Shown here in pieces: positions 1 through 4,685 of a stretch of 5,106 bases of DNA. The notes below the pieces were generated by a model. That model searched no databases, was not told the DNA's origin, and worked only from the letters and a program-made list of their open reading frames with translations. Position numbers and translations under genes: made by a program. Numbering within the stretch: position 1 is the stretch's first letter; each line of letters opens with the position of its first letter. Source of the DNA: JAOTYV01 sp041557595 (GTDB lineage: Bacteria > Pseudomonadota > Alphaproteobacteria > UBA8366); the NCBI GenBank assembly GCA_041557595.1, contig JBFFGE010000252.1, forward strand, positions 1 to 5,106, given 5' to 3'.

Positions 1-33
1 GACGGCGATGTGCTGCAGGACCAGAAGTCGCAT
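1..33 (-). CDS. Probable class I glutamine amidotransferase (GMP synthase-like), N-terminal fragment
   Basis: Reading leftward from an ATG at 33-31, the minus strand encodes MRLLVLQHIAV and runs off the left edge. I recognise this as the usual first beta strand of alphaproteobacterial type 1 glutamine amidotransferases related to the GMP synthase amidotransferase domain, whose N termini typically read M-[RK]-[IL]-L-V-L/F-Q-H. Members of that family hydrolyse glutamine to supply ammonia, or act on gamma-glutamyl compounds, in the cytoplasm. The catalytic Cys-His-Glu triad would lie outside the window and cannot be checked. A purine-rich GGGCGGA lies a few bases upstream of the ATG and could serve as ribosome binding site. 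The gene lies downstream of, and on the same strand as, the MarR-type regulator, but a strong terminator separates them, so it probably has its own promoter. The identification rests on 11 residues only. A competing plus-strand reading, an open frame ending with TAA at 49-51, has no recognisable motif. Confidence 0.5.
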   Translation of the reverse strand, partial: MRLLVLQHIAV

Positions 34-96
34 GATGTCCGCCCAGCATAACAAGCGGCGCCGGCGGCCGGACAAAAAAAATCCGCGGCCGGGCAA

Positions 97-131
97 CAAA
101 AAAGGCCGCCATTGTCATGCCATGGCGGCCT
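97..131 (-). terminator. Rho-independent terminator of the MarR-type regulator gene
   Basis: On the minus strand a perfect 10 bp stem is formed by AGGCCGCCAT (131-122) and ATGGCGGCCT (112-103), with a 9-nt loop at 113-121. It is followed at once by a run of six T (103-98). This is a textbook intrinsic terminator, 27 bases after the stop codon of the regulator gene at 159-620. It should insulate the glutamine amidotransferase gene from read-through. A second run of eight T on the minus strand (81-74) lies a little further on, but no good stem precedes it. Confidence 0.9.
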
Positions 132-158
132 ATCGGACTTTCCTGTTCTTCCCCTACC

Positions 159-620
159 CTAGAGCGGCGGACCGCCATAGGCGCCCGGGCTGCCCCAGAA
201 CCGTTCCAGCCGGCGCAGCACCGTATTCGCCGACTGCAGCTCCGTACCGTTCATCGTGTCGGTGCCCATAACGTCGGCGTGGCGGCGGAACATTTCGTCC
301 ATGCTGTTCCACAGCGTCAGGCCCTTGTCGGACGCGCGCACGCGCACCGAGCGCTTGTCGTGGGTGGACCGCTCCTGGACCAGATACTCGTTCTCCACCA
401 TCTTGCGAACGTTGTAGGACACGTTCGAGCCAAGGTAATAGCCGCGGTTGGTCAATTCGCCGACCGTCAACTCGTCCTTGCCGATATTGTAGAGAATAAG
501 GGCTTGAATACTATTGATATCCTGAACGCCGAGCCGGTCGAGTTCGCCTTTGACGACCTCGAGGAACTGGCGATGCAGTCGCTCAATCAAATTGATCGAG
601 TTCAAATAATCATTAATCAC
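159..620 (-). CDS. MarR-family winged-helix transcriptional regulator, LdtR-like
   Basis: A 153-residue cytoplasmic DNA-binding protein. Residues 50-100 form the winged helix-turn-helix: ELTVGEL, then the recognition segment YYLGSNVSYNVRKMVE, then the wing with basic DKRSVRVR. The N-terminal IERLHRQFLEVVK and C-terminal LRRLERFW helices would form the dimer interface. The segments NRGYYLGSNVSYN, HDKRSVRVR and RRLERFW match the LdtR group of alphaproteobacterial MarR proteins. Known members (Liberibacter, Sinorhizobium) control L,D-transpeptidase and osmotic-stress genes; the target here is unknown. The start is GTG at 620-618, because no in-frame ATG gives the full first helix; the Shine-Dalgarno match is weak (AGACAGG). 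The N terminus may be somewhat shorter than in other members. The gene is 118 bp downstream of the hydroxyisobutyrate dehydrogenase gene on the same strand, and ends in a strong terminator. The AT-rich spacer with an inverted repeat suggests its own, possibly autoregulated, promoter. Confidence 0.9.
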   Translation of the reverse strand: MINDYLNSINLIERLHRQFLEVVKGELDRLGVQDINSIQALILYNIGKDELTVGELTNRGYYLGSNVSYNVRKMVENEYLVQERSTHDKRSVRVRASDKGLTLWNSMDEMFRRHADVMGTDTMNGTELQSANTVLRRLERFWGSPGAYGGPPL

Positions 621-676
621 TGGCCTGTCTCGCGATACCTGTTATTGATGACCGCCATGTCAAAGACGGCAGGACG

Positions 677-704
677 GATATAGTTAATTTTCGCAACAAA
701 CCAA
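677..704 (-). promoter_or_regulatory. Possible sigma-70-type promoter for the MarR-type regulator
   Basis: In the AT-rich gap upstream of the regulator, the minus strand carries TTGGTT (704-699), a 16-base spacer and TATATC (682-677). These would be a mediocre -35 and an acceptable -10 element, giving a leader of roughly 50 bases before the GTG at 620. The -35 matches consensus only in TTG and the last position is poor. The one-base overlap with the inverted repeat at 704-740 would suit repression by a bound dimer. This is pattern matching by eye and therefore weak. Confidence 0.25.
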
Positions 705-740
705 GTTTTAAGCGTATAATCCTAACAAATACTTAAAACT
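704..740. repeat. 9+9 bp AT-rich inverted repeat between dehydrogenase and regulator genes (operator or hairpin)
   Basis: AGTTTTAAG (704-712) and CTTAAAACT (732-740) are perfect reverse complements separated by 19 bases. Inside them GTAT/ATAC bases can extend the pairing if a two-base bulge (CG) is allowed, leaving a loop of about 11 bases. The right arm overlaps the dehydrogenase stop codon at 741-739. Two readings are possible. It may be a regulator binding site in front of the MarR-type gene, since such proteins bind palindromes near their own promoters. It may instead be a weak AU-rich hairpin at the end of the dehydrogenase transcript. The stem has little GC and no clean T-run follows, so a classic terminator is unlikely. 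Confidence 0.5.
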
Positions 741-1641
741 AGCCGCTAATTTTCCCTTCCCCCCGCAGCAGCCTGATGATCCCGGAAAAGTCACACGGGT
801 CGCCGCCGGCCCGCGACATCATTCCGTACAGCGCCGCCGCGGCGGCCCCCAGCGGCGTGGCGACGCCGAAATCCTGCGCCGCCGCCTGGCTGAGCTTCAT
901 GTCCTTGAGCATCATCGCCGCGGTAAATCCCGCCTGGTAGCCGCGGTTGGCCGGCGAGGCCGGCACCGGCCCCGGCACCGGGCAGTAACTGGTCAGGGCC
1001 CAGCATTGCCCCGACGCCGTGCTGGACACGTCGAACAGCTTCTGCGCGTCGAGCCCCAGCTTCTCGGCCAGCAGGAAGCCCTCGCAGACCGAGATCATCT
1101 GGATGCCGAGCATCATGTTGTTGCACATCTTGGCGGCCTGCCCGTTGCCCGGCCCGCCGGCATGGATGATGTTCTTGCCCATCGCCTCCAGGATCGGCTG
1201 CGCGCGGGCGAACGCCGCGTCGGGCCCGCCCACCATGATGGTCAGCGTCGCCGCCTCCGCCCCGCCGACCCCGCCGGACACCGGCCCGTCGATCATGTCG
1301 TGCCCGGCTTCATGCGCGGCCGCACTGACAACCCGGCTGGTCTCCACATCCGCGGTCGTGCAGTCGATCAGCAGCGTGCCCCTGGCCGCGCTCTCGATCA
1401 CCTTGCCCGCGCCGAGATAGACGTCGCGCACCTGCGGACCGGCGGGCAGCATGGTGATCACTGTGTCGACATCCGCCGCCGCCGCCTCGACGCTCGCCGC
1501 CTTGGCCGCGCCGTCGGCCACCGCCGCCTCGACCGAACCGGCGGCAAGATCGAATACCTTCAGCGTATGCCCCGCCTTCATAAGGTTCCGGGCCATCGGG
1601 CCGCCCATATTGCCGAGACCGATGAATCCGATTGCGCTCAT
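739..1641 (-). CDS. mmsB: 3-hydroxyisobutyrate dehydrogenase (valine degradation)
   Basis: A 300-residue NAD-dependent cytoplasmic dehydrogenase that oxidises 3-hydroxyisobutyrate to methylmalonate semialdehyde, a late step of valine catabolism. The Rossmann nucleotide-binding motif GLGNMGGPMARNL is at residues 8-20. The substrate-binding signature DGPVSGGVGGAEAATL is at 118-133. The catalytic lysine is K171 in GNGQAAKMCNN. The segment SGQCWALTSYCPVPGPVP (210-227) and the later GFTAAMMLKDMKLS (238-251) separate true hydroxyisobutyrate dehydrogenases from other beta-hydroxyacid dehydrogenases. Length equals the family norm. The start at 1641 is chosen because the Rossmann strand begins there and GGGAG (1653-1649) sits 7 bases upstream; an in-frame extension to 1725 adds 28 residues without family character. 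The gene is divergent from the MORN-like gene. The hydrolase that makes its substrate is encoded at the right edge of the window on the same strand, about 3 kb away. Confidence 0.96.
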   Translation of the reverse strand: MSAIGFIGLGNMGGPMARNLMKAGHTLKVFDLAAGSVEAAVADGAAKAASVEAAAADVDTVITMLPAGPQVRDVYLGAGKVIESAARGTLLIDCTTADVETSRVVSAAAHEAGHDMIDGPVSGGVGGAEAATLTIMVGGPDAAFARAQPILEAMGKNIIHAGGPGNGQAAKMCNNMMLGIQMISVCEGFLLAEKLGLDAQKLFDVSSTASGQCWALTSYCPVPGPVPASPANRGYQAGFTAAMMLKDMKLSQAAAQDFGVATPLGAAAAALYGMMSRAGGDPCDFSGIIRLLRGEGKISG

Positions 1642-1781
1642 GATACTACTCCCTGAATTTGATGCCCGATGTATTCTGGATCCTTTGTCAGCGGCAGGGT
1701 AGCGCCGCAACGCGGGCGGACGCAAAACTTTCGGCGGCCCGCTTGTCGCTGGAATGGTGTGATCTAAATTGGGTGACTGTC
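1642..1781. promoter_or_regulatory. Divergent intergenic region between mmsB and the MORN-like gene
   Basis: These 140 bases must hold the start signals for both divergent genes. On the minus side the ribosome binding site GGGAG (1653-1649) is clear, but I see no convincing -35/-10 pair. On the plus side TTGTCG (1743-1748) and TAAATT (1765-1770) are separated by 16 bases and would start transcription only a few bases before the ATG at 1782, so this pair is weak. GGGTGA at 1771-1776 is a plausible plus-strand ribosome binding site. The frame of the plus-strand gene stays open back to 1659, but those codons show no repeat-protein character and are treated as non-coding. Confidence 0.4.
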
Positions 1782-2480
1782 ATGGACGACCGATACAAAT
1801 CAGATATTCCCGCCGACGCCATCGAAACGTCGATTTCGGAATACAAACAGGAAGGCGGCGCAATCTGGCCTGAAAAACGGAAGTGCACCGTCGACGGCGT
1901 CGTGGTCGGTTATCGATATTACGAACATGATGGATCAATTTGCATCGAGACGCCCATTAAGAACGGCAAGAAGCACGGCATAGAATACTCTTGGGAATGT
2001 AGAGAAGATGGACCGGTACTAAGCCTATCGGAGCCATACGAGAACGGCTTGATTCATGGTACCGCCAAACAATGGGCTTTTGATGGATCCCTGTTGGGAA
2101 CCTACACCCTGTACCACGGCACAGGATATGACATTTGGCGAGGTGTCGATGAGACCGGAAAAATCTCCATCGGCGAAATTCACTCGTTTAAGAACGGACG
2201 TCCACATGGGTACGAGTGGTGGTTGAACGACGATCTAAGTTTGTATAGCGAGACCCAACGGAAGGACGGCCAGCGGCATGGCGTCGAGCGTCATTGGGAC
2301 GTCGATGGCAAATTAGAACCCGGCTGTCCGAAATTCTACATCGACAACGCGGAGGTCAGTAAATCGACCTATCTCGCACGACAGAAAGAAGATCCCGACC
2401 TGCCGGAATATGCCAAAGCGGATGACAAAAACGTCAGGAAATTTCCCGACGATGTCATCGCGGCGATAAAATCGGGCTGA
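1782..2480 (+). CDS. MORN-like repeat protein (YwqK-type), function unknown
   Basis: A 232-residue protein made largely of degenerate MORN-like repeats, recognisable by the motif [ND]-G-x-x-H-G followed by aromatic strands: NGKKHG (61-66), NGLIHG (88-93), NGRPHG (138-143) and DGQRHG (162-167), with further degenerate copies between. The family is often labelled YwqK-type antitoxin, but that name is inherited and no partner toxin is visible here. There is no signal peptide or membrane segment, so it is probably cytoplasmic. A charged, proline-containing tail (from about 185) ends in KFPDDVIAAIKSG. The ATG at 1782 is preferred; an in-frame GTG at 1773 is possible. GC is about 50% (119 of 240 bases at 1921-2160) against 75% in part of mmsB and about 63% in the next gene, suggesting transfer. 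It is followed after 29 bp by the TfoX-domain gene and probably shares its transcript. Confidence 0.8.
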   Translation: MDDRYKSDIPADAIETSISEYKQEGGAIWPEKRKCTVDGVVVGYRYYEHDGSICIETPIKNGKKHGIEYSWECREDGPVLSLSEPYENGLIHGTAKQWAFDGSLLGTYTLYHGTGYDIWRGVDETGKISIGEIHSFKNGRPHGYEWWLNDDLSLYSETQRKDGQRHGVERHWDVDGKLEPGCPKFYIDNAEVSKSTYLARQKEDPDLPEYAKADDKNVRKFPDDVIAAIKSG

Positions 2481-2491
2481 ATTTGCACAAC

Positions 2492-2498
2492 GGGAGAG
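2492..2498 (+). promoter_or_regulatory. Ribosome binding site that fixes the TfoX-domain gene start
   Basis: GGGAGAG lies 11 bases before the ATG at 2510. It also falls inside the longer frame opened by a TTG at 2483, which has no comparable site. The family's N-terminal MAYDELL begins exactly at 2510, so the ATG is the start and the nine preceding codons are leader. Confidence 0.65.
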
Positions 2499-2509
2499 CG
2501 GTATTTCCC

Positions 2510-2851
2510 ATGGCCTACGATGAACTCCTCACAAGCCGGTTTCGGGATGCGCTCGGGCGTACCAAGGGCGTCTCGGAAAAGAAGATGATGGGCGGCGTCT
2601 GTTTCCTGCTGCACGGCAACATGATCGGCGGCGCCGACCGGACCAAATCCGGCGACGGCCGTTTCATGTTCCGCGTCGGCAAGGACAACGAGGCGGAAGC
2701 GCTGTCGCGGCCCGGCGCCGCGGTGATGGAACAGGGCGGCCGGCGCATGGGCGGCCTCATCTTCGTGGACGAAAAGGCCTGCGACGACGCCGCGCTCGTG
2801 AACTGGATCGCGTTGGCGCTTAGTTTCGTCTCCACGCTGCCGCCGAAATAG
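2510..2851 (+). CDS. TfoX N-terminal domain protein, stand-alone
   Basis: A 113-residue protein consisting of one TfoX/Sxy N-terminal domain. The opening MAYDELLTSRFRDAL, the core EKKMMGGVCFLLHGNM (23-38) and FMFRVGKD (52-59) followed by GGRRMGGLIFV (76-86) match this fold; in most relatives the core reads KKMFGG, so the second methionine at 27 is a mild variant. Full-length TfoX/Sxy proteins of gammaproteobacteria activate competence genes and carry an extra C-terminal domain that is absent here. Single-domain relatives are common in Alphaproteobacteria and have no settled function, so a competence role should not be assumed. The gene starts 29 bp after the MORN-like gene and ends 19 bp before the DUF2461 gene, consistent with an operon. 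GC returns to about 63%, like the rest of the window. Confidence 0.88.
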   Translation: MAYDELLTSRFRDALGRTKGVSEKKMMGGVCFLLHGNMIGGADRTKSGDGRFMFRVGKDNEAEALSRPGAAVMEQGGRRMGGLIFVDEKACDDAALVNWIALALSFVSTLPPK

Positions 2852-2870
2852 CCGGCCGGGGCGTTCGAGC

Positions 2871-3533
2871 ATGGCGCAGGATGCGTTCCAGGGTTTCACG
2901 AAAGAGACCGCGCAATTCCTCAAGGATCTGAAGGCGAACAACACCCGCGAATGGTTCGCCGCGAACAAATCTGTCTACGAAAGTGCGATGAAGGCCCCGG
3001 CGCAGCAGTTCTGCGCAGCCCTGGAGGGGCAGTTGCACATCCTGACCGGTGCGGTGCATTCGTCGAAGATCTTCCGCATTCATCGCGATCTCCGCTTCTC
3101 GAAGGACAAGACGCCCTACAACGCCCATCTGCACATCTCCTTCATTCCCGAAAGCGAAATGGCGTCGCCGCCCTGCTGGTTCTTCGGCCTGTCGCCGGAG
3201 CGCCTGACGGTCGGCGCGGGGATCTTCGCTCTCGACAAACCCGCGCTCGAGACTTACAGGAAGCGCGTCGACGGCAGGGACGGCGCAACGCTGGCGGCGC
3301 TGTTGGCGGGTCTGGAACGGGATGGCGTGCGGGCCGGCGAGATCGAGTTGAAGCGCGCTCCCGCAGGCTATCCGCAGGATCATCCGCAGGCCGACTTGCT
3401 GCGCCGCAAGGGGCTATCCGTGTGGAAGGACTTTGAAGACACGCGCCCGGCGATGGGCCCGGACGCCGTGCGAAACTGCCTCGCGGCATATTCCGAACTC
3501 AAACCCGTCCGCGATTGGCTTTCGATGGATTGA
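2871..3533 (+). CDS. DUF2461 (TIGR02453-type) family protein
   Basis: A 220-residue protein of the DUF2461 family, whose biochemical function is not established to my knowledge. The two family signatures are both present: FLKDLKANNTREWFAANK at residues 16-33 and KIFRIHRDLRFSKDKTPYN at 66-84, the latter followed by HLHISF. The middle holds CWFFGLSPERLTVGAGIF (102-119), a usual strand region for the family, and the C-terminal half contains KGLSVWKDF and ends in LKPVRDWL. Length is typical, so the gene appears intact. No signal peptide or transmembrane segment is seen. The start ATG at 2871 has only a weak GGGG (2858-2861) upstream, consistent with dependence on translation of the preceding TfoX-domain gene 19 bp away. 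In the downstream gap, GCGGC/GCCGC (3536-3549) could form a small hairpin but lacks a T-run. Confidence 0.9.
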   Translation: MAQDAFQGFTKETAQFLKDLKANNTREWFAANKSVYESAMKAPAQQFCAALEGQLHILTGAVHSSKIFRIHRDLRFSKDKTPYNAHLHISFIPESEMASPPCWFFGLSPERLTVGAGIFALDKPALETYRKRVDGRDGATLAALLAGLERDGVRAGEIELKRAPAGYPQDHPQADLLRRKGLSVWKDFEDTRPAMGPDAVRNCLAAYSELKPVRDWLSMD

Positions 3534-3640
3534 GCGCGGCACCGGCCGCCCTCTTGCTCCGCACTGCCCCGTGCGCGAAAATCGTCGCGAAAAAGAGTAT
3601 CTTCCCGTCGTAATGCGCCGCCGAAGCGCAGGAGAAGCCC
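3534..3640. other. Intergenic gap before the dioxygenase gene, possible promoter region
   Basis: This 107 bp gap is longer than the others in the plus-strand block and may hold a separate promoter for the dioxygenase. A short GC hairpin (GCGGC at 3536-3540 with GCCGC at 3545-3549) follows the DUF2461 stop codon without a T-run. A strong ribosome binding site AGGAGA (3630-3635) ends five bases before the ATG at 3641. I see no clear -35/-10 pair. Confidence 0.4.
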
Positions 3641-4513
3641 ATGTCCGACCTCGACATCCGTTCCAGCGGCGATGCGATCGGCGCCGAGATTACCGGCGCC
3701 GACCTGACCAGCTCCGTCACGGAGGACGACTTCGCCAAGATCGCCGACGCGCTCAACCGCTATGCCGTGGTCGTCATCCGCGACCAGAGGCTGACCCCGG
3801 CGCAGCTCGCCGCCTTCGCCCGGCGCTTCGGCACGCCGCAGGTCAATGTTCGCGCCGAGGCCAATAGCGGCGAGACGCCGGAAGTCTTCTGGGTCTCGAA
3901 CGTAACGAAGGACGGCAAGCCGCTCGGCTCGCATGACGCCGGCCGCTACTGGCACTCCGACCTGTGCTACCTGGAGAAGCCCAGTTCGGTAACGCTGCTG
4001 AACGCGTTGGAGGTCCCGGAACGCGACGGCGTCGTCTATGGCGATACAATGTTCGCCGGCGCAGCAGCGGCCTATGACGCGCTGCCCGACGCCATCAAGC
4101 AAAGGCTGGAAGGCCGGCGCGCCGCCAACGGCTATCGCTACATGTGGAACATGAAGGCGCGCGAATTCGGCAAGCGTCCGGTGCTCAGCGAGAAAGAACT
4201 GGAGAAATATCCGCCCGACGCGCTGCATCCGGTGGTGCGCACCCATCCGGCAACCCGCCGCAAGGGGCTCTATATTTGCGAAGGATACACGCACCGCATC
4301 CTCGACATCCCCGAGGACGAAAGCGCCGACCTGCTGCGCTTCCTGTTCGAGCATGTGGTGAAGCCGGAATTCCTCTATCGCCACAAATGGCGGCTCGGCG
4401 ATCTGTTGATGTGGGATAACTGCGCCGTCCAGCACAAGGCGGTGTTCGACTACGAGCCGCCGATGCGCCGTGTCATGCAGCGCTGCACCATCGAGGGCAC
4501 GGTACCGTTTTAG
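3641..4513 (+). CDS. TauD/TfdA-family Fe(II)/2-oxoglutarate-dependent dioxygenase
   Basis: A 290-residue cytoplasmic non-haem iron dioxygenase. The metal-binding triad is visible: H105 and D107 in WHSDLCY, and H265 in CAVQHKAVFDY. R281 in RRVMQR, at the position of the TauD arginine that holds the 2-oxoglutarate carboxylate, and R277 are present too. The N-terminal GAEITGADL (14-22) and the segment YAVVVIRDQRLTPAQLAAFARRFG (41-64) are typical of the family, and the length is normal. Enzymes of this family couple 2-oxoglutarate decarboxylation to hydroxylation of substrates such as taurine, alkyl sulfates or phenoxyacetates. The substrate here cannot be read from the sequence, and no sulfonate transporter or sulfur gene lies in the window, so the name tauD is not justified. 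The start has an excellent ribosome binding site, AGGAGA, five bases upstream. It converges on the 3-hydroxyisobutyryl-CoA hydrolase gene across a palindromic repeat. Confidence 0.93.
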   Translation: MSDLDIRSSGDAIGAEITGADLTSSVTEDDFAKIADALNRYAVVVIRDQRLTPAQLAAFARRFGTPQVNVRAEANSGETPEVFWVSNVTKDGKPLGSHDAGRYWHSDLCYLEKPSSVTLLNALEVPERDGVVYGDTMFAGAAAAYDALPDAIKQRLEGRRAANGYRYMWNMKAREFGKRPVLSEKELEKYPPDALHPVVRTHPATRRKGLYICEGYTHRILDIPEDESADLLRFLFEHVVKPEFLYRHKWRLGDLLMWDNCAVQHKAVFDYEPPMRRVMQRCTIEGTVPF

Positions 4514-4545
4514 GGCGCTTGCCGATTGCAGGGCTTTTCTTGTTG

Positions 4546-4650
4546 CACCCCCACCCTGACCCTCCCCCGTCGAGGGGGAGGGTAAAATTGTTCCGTTTGT
4601 TCGCGGTATCAAGTCCTCCCCCTTGACGGGGGAGGATTTAGGTGGGGGTG
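4546..4650. repeat. Nested palindromic intergenic repeat element (paired inverted GC-rich hairpins)
   Basis: A 105 bp element with two inverted copies of a unit of about 37 bp. The outer arms CACCCCCACC (4546-4555) and GGTGGGGGTG (4641-4650) are perfect reverse complements. Each copy contains its own hairpin. The left has a 10 bp stem, ACCCTCCCCC (4559-4568) with GGGGGAGGGT (4574-4583), around a GTCGA loop. The right has a 9 bp stem, TCCTCCCCC (4614-4622) with GGGGGAGGA (4628-4636), around TTGAC. Read in the same orientation, the first 36 bases of the two copies agree at 31 positions. A 30-base AT-richer spacer separates them. The layout resembles REP/BIME-type or miniature inverted-repeat elements; I recall similar CCTCCCCC/GGGGGAGG palindromes between genes of many Alphaproteobacteria. 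Between convergent genes it may also act as a bidirectional transcription barrier, although neither hairpin has a clean T-tail. Confidence 0.85.
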
Positions 4651-4685
4651 ATTCGCTAAATAATTAATTTGGGCCCATCACCCCC

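Noticed and set aside
1..51. Possible plus-strand gene end (frame ending in TAA at 49-51)
   Set aside because: Sixteen residues with no recognisable motif; the minus-strand amidotransferase start over the same bases is more specific.
117..683. A 188-codon plus-strand open frame across the MarR-type regulator
   Set aside because: It is antisense to a well-supported regulator, begins inside the regulator's terminator hairpin, and has no motif.
1006..1656. A 216-codon plus-strand open frame across the dehydrogenase gene
   Set aside because: It is antisense to a dehydrogenase with intact catalytic motifs, and its translation is arginine- and histidine-rich without any known pattern.
1659..1781. 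Upstream in-frame extension of the MORN-like protein
   Set aside because: The 41 extra residues lack repeat character, would overlap the dehydrogenase leader and ribosome binding site, and no good Shine-Dalgarno precedes them.
1782..2480. A YwqK-type toxin-antitoxin system
   Set aside because: The family name suggests an antitoxin, but no small adjacent toxin gene is present, and the neighbours belong to TfoX-domain and DUF2461 families.
2369..2968. A 199-codon minus-strand open frame across three plus-strand genes
   Set aside because: It spans the ends of the MORN-like gene, the whole TfoX-domain gene and the start of the DUF2461 gene, which all have family motifs; its own product does not.
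4559..4583. Classic Rho-independent terminator for the dioxygenase
   Set aside because: The GC-rich stem is strong, but it is followed by AAAATTG rather than a T-run, and its mirrored partner shows it is part of a repeat element. A termination role remains possible but is not shown.
3380..4612. A 410-codon open frame on the minus strand opposite the dioxygenase gene
   Set aside because: It lies wholly antisense to the dioxygenase and the end of the DUF2461 gene, both with clear family motifs. Its protein is low-complexity, rich in arginine, alanine and histidine, with no recognisable domain, as expected from a GC-rich shadow frame.
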